IMG/VR virus record: IMGVR_UViG_3300031754_000001
Coordinates: 62,001 to 126,000 of that record
Source: a virus
DNA: 64,000 bases
Direction: 5' to 3' (one strand)
Below, piece by piece: positions 50,587 to 58,858 of this stretch. The position numbers and the translations under genes were made by a program. The stretch's first letter is position 1. Every line of letters starts with the position of its first letter. The notes under the pieces are model-generated. The model did no database searches. It was not told the DNA's origin and worked only from the letters and a program-made list of their open reading frames with translations.

Positions 50587-50814
50587 TCACCTGCTCCGCG
50601 AGGATCGTTCGCAGTCGCGGCAGAGATAGTCCCCGGCCGGGATCTCGTCTCCGCAATCGGCGCAGTAGTCAACCGCGTTTTCCAGCATGTCCTGTGACTG
50701 GTTGGCCTGGGGCGTGCGCGTTCTCCTGATGATTCCCACGATGGGCTGCACCTCCCTCCAGTTGAAGGCGGCCTGCTCGTCCGGTGGCCCGCCAGGTCCT
50801 GCCTGGGCTGCCAT
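50587..50814 (-). CDS. zinc-ribbon protein
   Basis: 75 residues from ATG 50814 after AGGAGGACGC. CADC...CRDC near the C-terminus is a zinc ribbon after a Gln/Asn-rich linker. Last gene of the minus-strand block. Confidence 0.68.
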   Translation of the reverse strand: MAAQAGPGGPPDEQAAFNWREVQPIVGIIRRTRTPQANQSQDMLENAVDYCADCGDEIPAGDYLCRDCERSSRSR

Positions 50815-50822
50815 GCGTCCTC

Positions 50823-51587
50823 CTAGGAGTCTTGCCCGGGTAACTCCCCCGGGTTCACGGTTTCGTGCCGTTCGTGCGGGGAATCCGGGCACCGGACTGC
50901 TGCGTCGTACCCGTCTCGGGCCTCGGTTAGCCCGCGCACTATCACGTCCACCTGGTTGGCGGCCACGGTTACCGGCTGCCCGCACCACTGGCAGGTGCTC
51001 GCGCCGGGTTCGGTGACAGGCTCGCCGCGTTTGCGCCGGGCAGCGGTCATCCCGGTTTCGAGGCTGACGATGACGGGCATGGCCGCCACTGCCAGCTCCC
51101 GGGCCGTGTTCTCGCCGAGCCCCCGCGCGGCCAGCGCGCTCTTGAGGTTCGCGACGTCGGTGGCGATGTTCTCGATCTCGCTGATAGTCAGTGCCATGGT
51201 CAGTTTCCTGTCTCGATCAGGCTCGCCTGATCCGGGCGTTATCCCGGTGAAGTGCGCGCTGCTGCGAGCCCGGCCGGCTACCGCCGCCTTGATCTGGCTC
51301 TCGATCTCGCGTAGCGGCGTGTCCAGCCGCTCGATGCCCAGCGCGGCGCAGGCCGCCCGGCGGGCCTCTAGCACGGAAGCCGGCAGCTCCTTCCGGATTA
51401 CGCTTAGCATGGCGTTCTGGTTCGCCTCGTGCAGCAGGGTGGCCAGCGCGGTGATCAGGGCCGGGTCCGGCTCGGCCAGGGCTACGGTTTTGATCCAGTC
51501 CCTGGCGAGCGCCAGGACCGCTGTTCGCGCCTCTGCCGTAGTCCGTACGGCCGGGTCTGCCGGGCCGCCTTCGGCGAAGGCTTCCAT
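50823..51587 (-). CDS. unknown protein, possibly two fused genes
   Basis: 254 residues in one open frame. At ATG 51198 there is an AGGAAACTGACC ribosome-like sequence and a change of composition; the part before has helical repeats and the part after contains CQWCG. A gene fusion by loss of a stop between two genes, or an internal start, is equally possible. Confidence 0.55.
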   Translation of the reverse strand: MEAFAEGGPADPAVRTTAEARTAVLALARDWIKTVALAEPDPALITALATLLHEANQNAMLSVIRKELPASVLEARRAACAALGIERLDTPLREIESQIKAAVAGRARSSAHFTGITPGSGEPDRDRKLTMALTISEIENIATDVANLKSALAARGLGENTARELAVAAMPVIVSLETGMTAARRKRGEPVTEPGASTCQWCGQPVTVAANQVDVIVRGLTEARDGYDAAVRCPDSPHERHETVNPGELPGQDS

Positions 51588-51781
51588 GATGTCGCCGGCC
51601 AGGGCTCGGCGGCGGCGGTGACCAGACCGGAATCCCCCCCGGGCTCGCGGTACCCGAGGAACCGGAGCATTCGCCCGGCCACGGTGTCGCTAGCGTAGAT
51701 GATGACGCTGCCGCCCAGTCCGGGCTCGGCGCTGATCCCGGCGGCCAGGAAGCGGGTGGCCAGGCCCCGCGCGGTCTCCAT
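51482..51781 (-). CDS. unknown protein overlapping the next frame
   Basis: 99 residues. The first ~65 residues (LATRFLAAGISAEPGLGGSV, YREPGGDSGLVTA) read like real protein; the last 34 overlap the following gene. A GTG at 51806 has a better ribosome site but opens another frame, so a small indel is possible. Confidence 0.5.
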   Translation of the reverse strand: METARGLATRFLAAGISAEPGLGGSVIIYASDTVAGRMLRFLGYREPGGDSGLVTAAAEPWPATSWKPSPKAARQTRPYGLRQRREQRSWRSPGTGSKP

Positions 51782-51802
51782 CCAGGCTGCGGTCCCGGTC
51801 TT

Positions 51803-51967
51803 TCACGGGTTTCCCTCCAGGAGGGTCAGGTCAGATTCGGGCCAGCTCACCGGCTGGGCGGCGCAGTCAGCCAGCACTACCCAGCGCCCGGGGGCGGCGG
51901 CGGCCTTGCGGATGATGATGCCCTTGACCCCGAGCGGGCCGATGAGCACCTGGTCCCCGGTTTTCAT
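51803..51967 (-). CDS. 54-residue unknown protein
   Basis: ATG 51967 overlaps the upstream stop. KTGDQVLIGPLGVKGIIIRK and the end SDLTLLEG give a beta-barrel-like small protein. Function unknown. Confidence 0.62.
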   Translation of the reverse strand: MKTGDQVLIGPLGVKGIIIRKAAAAPGRWVVLADCAAQPVSWPESDLTLLEGNP

Positions 51968-52746
51968 ACCGGGCTGTCACCCAGCAGGTCAGCAGCTTCG
52001 GACCGCCATTCGTCCATCTGGTCATCGGCCGGGTTATCCGGCGTGACTGTGCCAGCGCCCTTGCAGTTCTCGCAGTCCGGTGCGCTGGCCATCAGGTCAT
52101 GGGTAGCCTTGCCGGTGCCCTCGCAGGATTCGCAATCCGTTTCCCCGGGCTCGGGCAGGTCCGGGACCACGGCGTTGCGGATCTCGTCAGCCCAGTCGCG
52201 CAGGCGCTCGGCGGCGTCCTTGAGATCCTGGGACTGCCCGGTCTCGTGCTGGAATCCCTCCTCCACGTTCTGGCCGGCCTCGTCCTTCTCGTCCGCGATC
52301 TCCTCGACCAGCCCGGCCGCGTCGGACAGCGCGTTCTCCACGTCCTCGGTGCAGGTGGCCGAGGAGATGTCCTCGCGGTAGACGTGCTCGATCTCGGCCA
52401 GCCGAGCCCACAGCGCGCTGGTCAGTTCCCAGGGCTGCCAGCCGGGGCAGCTCGCGCAGCGGACCCGGCGCTGCCCGCCGTACGGGCCGGACTTGGGCTG
52501 GACCCACTTGTACGGGTCACCGGGGTGTTCCGTGTTGCGCGGCCGGATGACTGCCTGGCAGCGCTCGCAGGTCTCCGGATCCAGCGGCTGGTTTTTATCA
52601 GCTGCGGTGATGGTCATGGTGACCGGCTGGCCGGTCTTGGTGGTCCGGGCAATCGGGGTGACTAGCGGCTCGCCGGTCGTCTCGTCCAGGACCGGTACGC
52701 GGGCGTAACGCGGCTGGGCGTGCCCGATGTGGTGAATTCTCGGCAT
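51964..52746 (-). CDS. zinc-finger protein with acidic coiled middle
   Basis: 260 residues after CCGGAGATCACG. CERCQAV and CASCPGW form one zinc site, CESCEGTGK and CENCKGAGT a second; between them ~110 acidic helical residues (EEIADEKDEAGQNVEEG). The CxxCxGxG repeats resemble DnaJ-type zinc modules. Function unknown. Confidence 0.72.
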   Translation of the reverse strand: MPRIHHIGHAQPRYARVPVLDETTGEPLVTPIARTTKTGQPVTMTITAADKNQPLDPETCERCQAVIRPRNTEHPGDPYKWVQPKSGPYGGQRRVRCASCPGWQPWELTSALWARLAEIEHVYREDISSATCTEDVENALSDAAGLVEEIADEKDEAGQNVEEGFQHETGQSQDLKDAAERLRDWADEIRNAVVPDLPEPGETDCESCEGTGKATHDLMASAPDCENCKGAGTVTPDNPADDQMDEWRSEAADLLGDSPV

Positions 52747-52768
52747 CGTGATCTCCGGATCTTTGCTC

Positions 52769-52939
52769 TCAGGTTGTGCTGCAGGGCGGGCTATTCAGCT
52801 CGGCGGCCAGGATCTCGGCGTCACCCTCGTCCATCTCGTCCTGGCCGCCGTCCAGCTCCTCCCAGCGGAGCAGGTACCGGTCCCATACGCCGTGCCGGCC
52901 GTTCCGCTCGCGGATCTCGAACCGGGCGGTGCCGGTCAT
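52769..52939 (-). CDS. 56-residue unknown protein
   Basis: An acidic helix follows a basic strand-like start (TGTARFEIRERNGRHGVWDR). The end NSPPCSTT resembles NDPPCNGA at the end of the gene at 53139-53513, suggesting related C-termini. Confidence 0.62.
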   Translation of the reverse strand: MTGTARFEIRERNGRHGVWDRYLLRWEELDGGQDEMDEGDAEILAAELNSPPCSTT

Positions 52940-53124
52940 CGTGCTTCCTGCTTATCCAGGCCCAGCCGGAGCCGGTACACGTGCTCGATGTGGGCGACGT
53001 CGGCCCGGTAGCGGCGCGTCTCGGTCTCGATCCGGTCCAGGTGATCGTTCATCGCGTTCTGGAGCAGGACGTGACGTTCCTTCTCGGCCGCCTCGGCGGG
53101 GGTCAGGGGCAGGGCGTCATTCAT
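52936..53124 (-). CDS. 62-residue coiled-coil protein
   Basis: Helical throughout (LTPAEAAEKERHVLLQNAMN). 4-nt overlap with the following gene. Function unknown. Confidence 0.65.
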   Translation of the reverse strand: MNDALPLTPAEAAEKERHVLLQNAMNDHLDRIETETRRYRADVAHIEHVYRLRLGLDKQEAR

Positions 53125-53138
53125 GGCAGTCTCCGTTT

Positions 53139-53513
53139 TCAGGCCCCGTTGCAGGGCGGGTCATTCAGGCTCAGGCCGGGCCAGGACACCTGCTCGCGGA
53201 CCCGGCGTCTCCGTCCGGCCAGTCCGGTGATCCCGGCGGCGGGCTCGGGCGGCGGCGGCGGGACGGCCGGGAGCAGTTCCGCGCCCGAGCGGAAGGTCTC
53301 CCGGCCATCGGCGTACTCCCGGACCGTCCTGGTCACGCGCCCGTCCGTCCGGGTGATCACCTGGGTGAAACCGCCGGCGGACAGCTGGACGGCGCGCTGG
53401 AGGGCGCCGTGCTTCCCGCACAGGCCGTCCAGGGTGGCCGGGAAGTACTCCGGCTCGCCCTGGCCGGGAGTGACCGCGTAGAAGCTACCCAGCCGGGTGA
53501 CGGATGCGGTCAT
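53139..53513 (-). CDS. unknown 124-residue protein
   Basis: Beta-rich N-terminal half (LGSFYAVTPGQGEPEYFPAT) then a Pro-rich linker and basic helix. No signal or membrane segment. Confidence 0.68.
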   Translation of the reverse strand: MTASVTRLGSFYAVTPGQGEPEYFPATLDGLCGKHGALQRAVQLSAGGFTQVITRTDGRVTRTVREYADGRETFRSGAELLPAVPPPPPEPAAGITGLAGRRRRVREQVSWPGLSLNDPPCNGA

Positions 53514-53727
53514 GACCAGCAGCCTCCTCGCGGGTTTCCGGCCGGATTTCAGCTGGCGGGTCGCAGGCCTTGCTCAGCTCCCGGTGGATCGTGACGAACT
53601 CGGAGTGCAGGGATCTCAGCGCCGGGTTCAGGTCGGCCCACAGGCCGAGCTGGCGGACCAGGTATTCCAGCCTGGACAGGGGCGGGCGGGTTCGCTGCAG
53701 CTCATTCGCATGACCGTAGCTGGTCAT
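53485..53727 (-). CDS. helical protein
   Basis: 80 residues, helical with LWADLNPALRSLHSEFVTIH. Similar LNPAL elements occur in the protein at 61027-61314 (GLNPALNRLISAF), so a small family may be shared. The end overlaps the next gene by 29 nt. Confidence 0.65.
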   Translation of the reverse strand: MTSYGHANELQRTRPPLSRLEYLVRQLGLWADLNPALRSLHSEFVTIHRELSKACDPPAEIRPETREEAAGHDRIRHPAG

Positions 53728-53728
53728 G

Positions 53729-54157
53729 TCAGTCCACCTCCGGGTTGGCGATTCCGTATACGTCCACCTGGTTGTCGCTGGTTGTGCCCGTTTCCGCCGG
53801 GCGGGCGCAGTCCTGGTTATGCCTGGCGGCCCGGATGCCGTTAGCCAGCGCGGTCTCGGAGGAGCCCCACATGTACCTGGATGCGTGCTCGCGCTTGTCC
53901 GGGCCGGTCAGGATGTAGCGCCACGTCTGCCGTCCGTCCGGGGCCTGCTGCGTGTCCAGCTCGTACCCGCGTGGCAGGCCGGGGATGGCGGGCCGTTCCT
54001 GGCCGTCCAGCAGGATCGCCAGCGCGGTCAGGACGTGCGCGATCGCCGACTGCGCCAGCCCGTGGTAAGCCGCCTCGCCGGGTGCGCGGGAGCGCAGGGT
54101 GCGCAGGTCAGCCTGCGCCTGCGTGATGTGCTGGGCGATGGTCACGGTCTCGGTCAT
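53729..54157 (-). CDS. unknown 142-residue protein
   Basis: After AGGAGAACTGACC. Helical N-terminus (IAQHITQAQADLRTLRSRA), then a beta-rich section (YELDTQQAPDGRQTWRYILT) and a helical end. No family recognised. Confidence 0.7.
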   Translation of the reverse strand: MTETVTIAQHITQAQADLRTLRSRAPGEAAYHGLAQSAIAHVLTALAILLDGQERPAIPGLPRGYELDTQQAPDGRQTWRYILTGPDKREHASRYMWGSSETALANGIRAARHNQDCARPAETGTTSDNQVDVYGIANPEVD

Positions 54158-54199
54158 TGGTCAGTTCTCCTTGCTTGTGCCCGCGCGGCCGGTCATCGG

Positions 54200-54436
54200 T
54201 TATCTTCCGCCGCGCAGGGTCCGGCGCTCATCTTCGCGGATTTCCCGCTCCCGGACCTTCTCGCGGACTTTGCGGTAGACGTTGTTGAGCGCCATGGTGG
54301 TCAGCCCCCACCCGCCGACCAGCAGCCACGTCGGCAGCGAGTTGTCCGGGGCCAGTGCCGCGCCGGCGAGAACCAGCCCGATCCCGGCCAGGATCAGGAG
54401 GCTCGTCCAGCCGGTGAGTTTTCCGTTGTCGTTCAT
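54200..54436 (-). CDS. two-helix membrane protein
   Basis: 78 residues from ATG 54436 after GGAGCACTGAC. Two hydrophobic helices (about 12-29 and 38-52) and a long basic cytosolic tail (VYRKVREKVREREIREDERR). Could anchor the neighbouring DNA enzyme at the membrane, by position only. Confidence 0.65.
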   Translation of the reverse strand: MNDNGKLTGWTSLLILAGIGLVLAGAALAPDNSLPTWLLVGGWGLTTMALNNVYRKVREKVREREIREDERRTLRGGR

Positions 54437-54437
54437 G

Positions 54438-55442
54438 TCAGTGCTCCTCGTCATTATCGTCTTCTGGTTCGGCGTAGCCCTGGTCCCGCAGGTACGCCAG
54501 CACCTCGTCCCAGTTCTGGGTCAGGGCGCGGAGCTGCGCTTTCTCCCGTTCTTCGCGATCCAGCCGGGCCTGGCGCAGGGCCAGGTCCACGTGCCCCCGG
54601 ATGGCCTCGTCTACCAGGGCGTCCAGCGCGGCGGGTTCGATCGCGTCCAGCTCCCAGCACCGGGCCTCGCCGGGCTCGTCCACGTCCGGGTCGTGGAACC
54701 GGTCGATGTAGTCGGCGGCCCGGCTGTCGGTGATCTTGGCCGGGCTCGGCGGCGGGTTCAGCGCGAGCACCTGGTCCATGTTCAGCGCGATCCGGTCCAC
54801 CGTCACGACGGCCCGGAACATCGCCAGCCGGTCCTCGATGTCCCGGGTCATGTCCAGCCCGGACGGGTCATGGTCGCCCAGGTGGATGATCGTGCACTTG
54901 CGGCCGTCCCGGGTCCGGCGGCGCAGCCGCAGTGCGGCGTCGTGCATCGCGGACTGGGAGACGTAGCCCTTGCAGGCGAACGTGGTCACGTCCCAGCGGC
55001 TAGCCGGGCGGCTGATGACTTCGGCCAGGGCTTCCTTCTCCACCCACGCCTCGACGTACTCGGGCTGGCCGTCCCAGTGCGTGATGCCGTACTGGTCCGC
55101 GCTGGACTCCACGATGTCGCGCGGGCTGTCCCAGCCGGAGTCCCCGCCCGCCGGCCGGCGCCCGCGGTCGGTGAGGTGGCTCCAGTCGATCATCCCGGCG
55201 ATCCGCCCGTTGGACACCAGGTCCCCGAGCCATTTGTAGTTCCGCTCGGTGTTCTTGGTGCCGGACACCGGGTCGGCCCGGCTGTCCGGGAAGGCATCCG
55301 TGGCGATGAAACGGTAATAAAGCTGCCTGAGTGTCAGCTGGTAACCCTGGTTCGCGTAGTCCTGGCAGATCCGCTCGGCCTCGGTGACGACATCACGGGC
55401 AGCGGCGGTGAACGTGCGCGGTTCGTACAGGACTTTGCTCAT
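54438..55442 (-). CDS. Spo11/TopoVI-A-like TOPRIM protein
   Basis: 334 residues. The N-terminal part has LTLRQLYYRF (Tyr42, Tyr43) and NTERNYKWLGDLVSNGR, which resembles the winged-helix tyrosine region of topoisomerase VI A and Spo11. A TOPRIM follows: VEKEALAEVI (Glu135-Glu137) and HLGDHDPSGLD (Asp190, Asp192). No TopoVI-B partner is visible. It may nick or cleave DNA in phage recombination; catalysis is unproven. Confidence 0.65.
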   Translation of the reverse strand: MSKVLYEPRTFTAAARDVVTEAERICQDYANQGYQLTLRQLYYRFIATDAFPDSRADPVSGTKNTERNYKWLGDLVSNGRIAGMIDWSHLTDRGRRPAGGDSGWDSPRDIVESSADQYGITHWDGQPEYVEAWVEKEALAEVISRPASRWDVTTFACKGYVSQSAMHDAALRLRRRTRDGRKCTIIHLGDHDPSGLDMTRDIEDRLAMFRAVVTVDRIALNMDQVLALNPPPSPAKITDSRAADYIDRFHDPDVDEPGEARCWELDAIEPAALDALVDEAIRGHVDLALRQARLDREEREKAQLRALTQNWDEVLAYLRDQGYAEPEDDNDEEH

Positions 55443-55714
55443 GTGTTTCTCCTGGTATCAGCCGGGGCCTGGTCGGGCAGCGTATCCACGTAGGCTGCCT
55501 TGGTGCGCCAGCATCGCCCGCAGGTGCCGCATTCCACCAGCGAGTAATCGCTGTACGTCCAGTGGTAGCCGTTGAAGGCCGAGAAGTTGCATTTGCGGTT
55601 CACGACTGTCCAGGCGGCCCGGTGCTCGCGCATGCAGGTCACCGTGCGCTCGCGCTCCCGGGCGGACTGGCCGTACTGCGTCGGGAACGAGGCTGCCGGG
55701 ATGAAGTGCGTCAC
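55439..55714 (-). CDS. Cys-rich unknown protein
   Basis: 91 residues from GTG 55714 (GTGA overlap). CGTCGRCW and CMREH give two metal clusters. Function unknown. Confidence 0.65.
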   Translation of the reverse strand: MTHFIPAASFPTQYGQSARERERTVTCMREHRAAWTVVNRKCNFSAFNGYHWTYSDYSLVECGTCGRCWRTKAAYVDTLPDQAPADTRRNT

Positions 55715-56394
55715 GGGGCATCGTCTCCGTACCGGAGCCACCGGGCTATCTCGGCCGGGCTGCGCTGGGACATGCCCGCTGCATCGCAGGTGATCCCCAG
55801 TGTGCGGATCAGTTCAGCCAGCCGGCGGGTCATGGCGGTCAGTTCCGGGGCCGGGTCCCGGCTCGTGGGCGCAGGCGGCGCGAACCGGGCCAGGATGCCG
55901 GCCTTCGACGGGCCGGCGCCCGGTCCCTGGCGGATCTGGTCGCGCAGTGCGCGCAGTGCGGCCTGGGCCTGGATGATCCGCGTCACGATGTGATCCGGGC
56001 TGTTCAGGCCTTCCAGGATCATGCCGAGGGCCGTGTAGACGTCCGGCTGGTTCCGGTAGTCCAGTTCGGCGCGCAGGTTTGCGCTGGATGCGTTGACGAC
56101 GGTGATGTCCGGGCTTACCGGGCTCTGCATGCCATCTGACCGGATTTCCCGGCTGATCACGTCTGGTTCCGGCCGGCCGGAAGTTCCGGGCTGGCCGGAC
56201 AGTACCGCCGCGTCCAGGGCCTGGAGCCGGGTCAGGTCCCCGGCAGGGACGATCGCGGCGACGGTCCGGCCGCCGGATACGACTGCGGTGCGCTGGTCCT
56301 GATCGGAAGCCAGGTCCAGTGCACCCTCCAGTTCCTCCAGGCGGATCTCGCTGTCGCTGATATCGGCGTTCAGGGTACGGATGCGGTCAGTCAC
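55711..56394 (-). CDS. Phd-like and helical protein
   Basis: 227 residues from GTG 56394 after GAGGAGACACCCG. A region near 25-55 (LDLASDQDQRTAVVSGGRTV) recalls the Phd/YefM fold, then long helical segments (TALGMILEGLNSPDHIVTRI). The combination suggests a regulatory protein; no partner recognised. Confidence 0.55.
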   Translation of the reverse strand: MTDRIRTLNADISDSEIRLEELEGALDLASDQDQRTAVVSGGRTVAAIVPAGDLTRLQALDAAVLSGQPGTSGRPEPDVISREIRSDGMQSPVSPDITVVNASSANLRAELDYRNQPDVYTALGMILEGLNSPDHIVTRIIQAQAALRALRDQIRQGPGAGPSKAGILARFAPPAPTSRDPAPELTAMTRRLAELIRTLGITCDAAGMSQRSPAEIARWLRYGDDAP

Positions 56395-56632
56395 CGGGTG
56401 TCTCCTCATCGATGTCGTTCTGGCTTGCGCCGTAGCGCGGGTACGGATCCTGGCCGCCTAGGTCATTCACCTGGTGTCCCATGACCGCGTAGCTGATCGT
56501 CAGCCGGAGCAGCCAGTCTGCGGCAGGTTCGCCCGGCTCGCGGACTGCCCAGGCAGGCAGCTGGCCCGGGGCAGGTTCGCCGCAGGCCCGGACGGCCCGG
56601 TACGCTGGCTCCGCCCTGATCGCGGTGGTCAC
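56387..56632 (-). CDS. unknown 81-residue protein
   Basis: From GTG 56632. Trp/Pro-rich N-terminus then helical (WLLRLTISYAVMGHQVNDLG). Acidic end. Function unknown. Confidence 0.65.
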   Translation of the reverse strand: MTTAIRAEPAYRAVRACGEPAPGQLPAWAVREPGEPAADWLLRLTISYAVMGHQVNDLGGQDPYPRYGASQNDIDEETPGD

Positions 56633-57069
56633 GGTGTCCTCCTGGGGCGGCAGCTGGCGCTGCTGCGGTACCCGGCAGGATCCCGGGCCGGACGGCGGGC
56701 GGCGGCGGGTCCTGGTGCTGGTTCTGGTGCCGGGGCGGGTGCGGCCGGCTCTGGCGCCGGGGCAGCCAGCGCGGCCGGCACCTGGCCGTCGCCGAACTGG
56801 GCGAGGACCCGCTTCCGGGACACGAGGCCCGCGGTTACCGCGACTGCTGCCCGGTCCGCGTGGATGAGCAGCGGCGGGTCCCGGTCCAGGCAGACCATCT
56901 CGGTCCAGGCCGGGTGATCCCGGTCGCAGCCGGTCCCGGCCCCGGCCTCGCAGACCGGGCAGGACGGCGAGAGCAGCCCCCGGACCAGGCTGGCCCGCTG
57001 GCGCTCCCGGGCAGCGGCCTGCCAGCCGGGCGGCTGTTCCAGCCCGGTCAGCCGGGCGAGAAACCCCAT
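56629..57069 (-). CDS. zinc-binding protein with Pro/Ala tail
   Basis: 146 residues. CPVCEAGAGTGC with a following CDRDH is a zinc site at ~36-50; a helical segment then a ~45-residue Pro/Ala-rich tail follow. Disordered tail suggests binding to a partner. Confidence 0.65.
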   Translation of the reverse strand: MGFLARLTGLEQPPGWQAAARERQRASLVRGLLSPSCPVCEAGAGTGCDRDHPAWTEMVCLDRDPPLLIHADRAAVAVTAGLVSRKRVLAQFGDGQVPAALAAPAPEPAAPAPAPEPAPGPAAARRPARDPAGYRSSASCRPRRTP

Positions 57070-57070
57070 G

Positions 57071-57385
57071 TCAGGTCTCCTGTTCCGCGGCGGCGGCCCG
57101 CGTGCACGGGCATTCGCCGTCGCATGAGATGATCGCGGCGGTCAGGGCAGCGGTGAATTCCGGCTGCATTGCCGCCAGCAGCTCGCGGACGATTGCGCAG
57201 TTACGCTCAGCCTGGCTGGCCGAGTCCGGGTAAGGGTGGCAATTCGGCCATTCGCCGAAGCAACGGGTTGAGCGCCCGTGATGCTGACAGCCGGTATCGG
57301 CGTCGCCGTCCGTGGCACGGTAACGGATTTCGTGTTCGCGTGTGCAGATTTCCCTGACCGTGCGGGGCTGGTGATCCTGGCTCAT
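57071..57385 (-). CDS. Cys/His-rich unknown protein
   Basis: 104 residues with CQHHGRSTRC and CPCT clusters and a helical middle (NCAIVRELLAAMQPEFTAAL). Function unknown. Confidence 0.68.
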   Translation of the reverse strand: MSQDHQPRTVREICTREHEIRYRATDGDADTGCQHHGRSTRCFGEWPNCHPYPDSASQAERNCAIVRELLAAMQPEFTAALTAAIISCDGECPCTRAAAAEQET

Positions 57386-57412
57386 TGGCAGTGGCTCCAG
57401 GGTTATCGGGTC

Positions 57413-57535
57413 TTACCGTTCCGGGCGCGGGAGTTCAGGCCCGGAACAGATAATGCAGGCGATCGCCCAGATCGCCAGGACTATCGCGCCGGGCGCGGGC
57501 AGGACGCAGGCGGCGAGCAGGCTGACGGGGATCAT
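57413..57535 (-). CDS. 40-residue membrane peptide
   Basis: ATG 57535 overlaps the upstream stop. One hydrophobic helix (PVSLLAACVLPAPGAIVLAI) with Cys residues and a short charged tail. Function unknown. Confidence 0.6.
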   Translation of the reverse strand: MIPVSLLAACVLPAPGAIVLAIWAIACIICSGPELPRPER

Positions 57536-57978
57536 GATGGGCGCTTTCGCACGGAGCTGAGGAACACGCTCACGCGCCGGCCGCTGGTTGAGAGCACGAT
57601 GGCGTCACCGGACCGGTTCGGGTCGCCCGGGTTATCCACCGGGCTTTCGTAGGTGCCGTTGAACCAGCGCTGCTTCCCCAGTTCCTGGAACTGCACGGGC
57701 TCGCCCGGGACGAGCGGGATCAGCTGGTTCTCCAGGTCGCGGAACACGCTTTCGTCCAGTCGTCCTGATGGTCCCCAGCGTGCGCGGATCTTACCCAGGA
57801 TGCGCAGTACTTCAGCGTGACTGATGCGGGTGCCTTCGGGCTTTTTCGCGATGCCAGGGCAGTTGAGGGTCAGTCCGCCGATGGGTGAGTGGAAGTGCTG
57901 GTCGTGCGGCCAGGTCATCCAGCAGTTGGGGGGTTCGCAGGCCTGCCGGTTTACTCCGGCGTTACCGGGACTTGGCAT
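57532..57978 (-). CDS. unknown protein with Cys cluster and disordered end
   Basis: 148 residues. CEPPNCWMTWPHDQHFHS suggests a metal site near the N-terminus; the middle is mixed and the C-terminal ~20 residues are basic. No family recognised. Confidence 0.68.
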   Translation of the reverse strand: MPSPGNAGVNRQACEPPNCWMTWPHDQHFHSPIGGLTLNCPGIAKKPEGTRISHAEVLRILGKIRARWGPSGRLDESVFRDLENQLIPLVPGEPVQFQELGKQRWFNGTYESPVDNPGDPNRSGDAIVLSTSGRRVSVFLSSVRKRPS

Positions 57979-57979
57979 G

Positions 57980-58342
57980 TCAGTTCTTCCTGGCCCGGTC
58001 GTTGCGGTGCAGGATGGCGAGGGTGGCGTTCAGCATTTCGGCGGCCTGTGCCCAGTCGCCGGGGATATGCGTGATGGTGCGCGCGATCTGCTCCAGCGCC
58101 TCGCCGTCGTCCAGGTAGTCATCAGGCAGCGGCTCGAAGTCCTTCCCGAGTGTGTGGTACCGGACCGGGGTGGGCCGTGGCGAGAACTGGTCATCCATGG
58201 TCACGTCCACCCCGGACTGGGGCGGGAAGAATTCGTCGCCCGGGTGCTGCCAGGTGCCGGTGACACGCCCGGTTGTCCGGCTGTCCTGGCGGCGTACTCG
58301 TTGCCCAACGTTAAATCTCGGTTCGGTGGTCTTGTCGGTCAT
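57980..58342 (-). CDS. unknown 120-residue protein
   Basis: Basic N-terminus then beta-like and helical segments (YLDDGEALEQIARTITHIPG). ATG 58342 is preceded by AGGGAGAACCGCGATC, a variant of the shared leader. Function unknown. Confidence 0.68.
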   Translation of the reverse strand: MTDKTTEPRFNVGQRVRRQDSRTTGRVTGTWQHPGDEFFPPQSGVDVTMDDQFSPRPTPVRYHTLGKDFEPLPDDYLDDGEALEQIARTITHIPGDWAQAAEMLNATLAILHRNDRARKN

Positions 58343-58815
58343 GATCGCGGTTCTCCCTGTTCGCAGTGCCCTGCTTGATCACCTGGTGTTCGCGAGGGCG
58401 GAGATCGCCGGGAAACGCTGCGGTCAGTCCACCCGTTCCGGTAGGCCGTGTGGACAGCCTGGGCAATTCCCTGCGCGCCCGGGTTCGCGGCGGCGGTCGC
58501 CTGCCACACCGGGTCAGAGCCCCCGGTTTCGACAATGGTGGGGATTGCGTTGCCGGGTCCGTAGTAGGCCCATGGCCCGCGCCCGTCTTCGTCCGGGCCG
58601 GCTGTGTCGTAGTGCACGCTGATGATCAGCTGGCCGTCCCGGGCGTAGGCGTACACCTGGATGCCGCCGTTGCCGTCTTCGTCGCCGGCCAGCACGATGC
58701 AGGGCAGCGCCTCGGCGTCATTGTTCCCGGTGGCCGGCTGGTACGGCAGGAACATCGCGTACTGGTTGATCTGCTTGTCGGTCAGGGTTCGGGCGGGGGC
58801 GTGCGCGTCAGTCAT
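58339..58815 (-). CDS. unknown 158-residue protein
   Basis: Beta-rich (GGIQVYAYARDGQLIISVHY) with a polar, basic C-terminal ~40 residues that overlap the next gene's start. The leader CAGGAGAGCCACGATC matches the shared start motif. Confidence 0.68.
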   Translation of the reverse strand: MTDAHAPARTLTDKQINQYAMFLPYQPATGNNDAEALPCIVLAGDEDGNGGIQVYAYARDGQLIISVHYDTAGPDEDGRGPWAYYGPGNAIPTIVETGGSDPVWQATAAANPGAQGIAQAVHTAYRNGWTDRSVSRRSPPSRTPGDQAGHCEQGEPRS

Positions 58816-58840
58816 GATCGTGGCTCTCCTGTCTGGGATG

Positions 58841-58856
58841 TTCCGACTGGTCGGAA
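58841..58856. promoter_or_regulatory. operator-like palindrome
   Basis: TTCCGACTGGTCGGAA lies between the stop of the gene at 58859 and the ribosome site of the gene ending at 58815. It shares 25 nearly identical positions with the 60216 site. Confidence 0.55.
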
Positions 58857-58858
58857 GG

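Noticed and set aside
54438-55442. OLD-type nuclease or abortive-infection protein
   Set aside because: TOPRIM is present but there is no ATPase domain, and the N-terminal tyrosine-containing region fits Spo11/TopoVI-A better.
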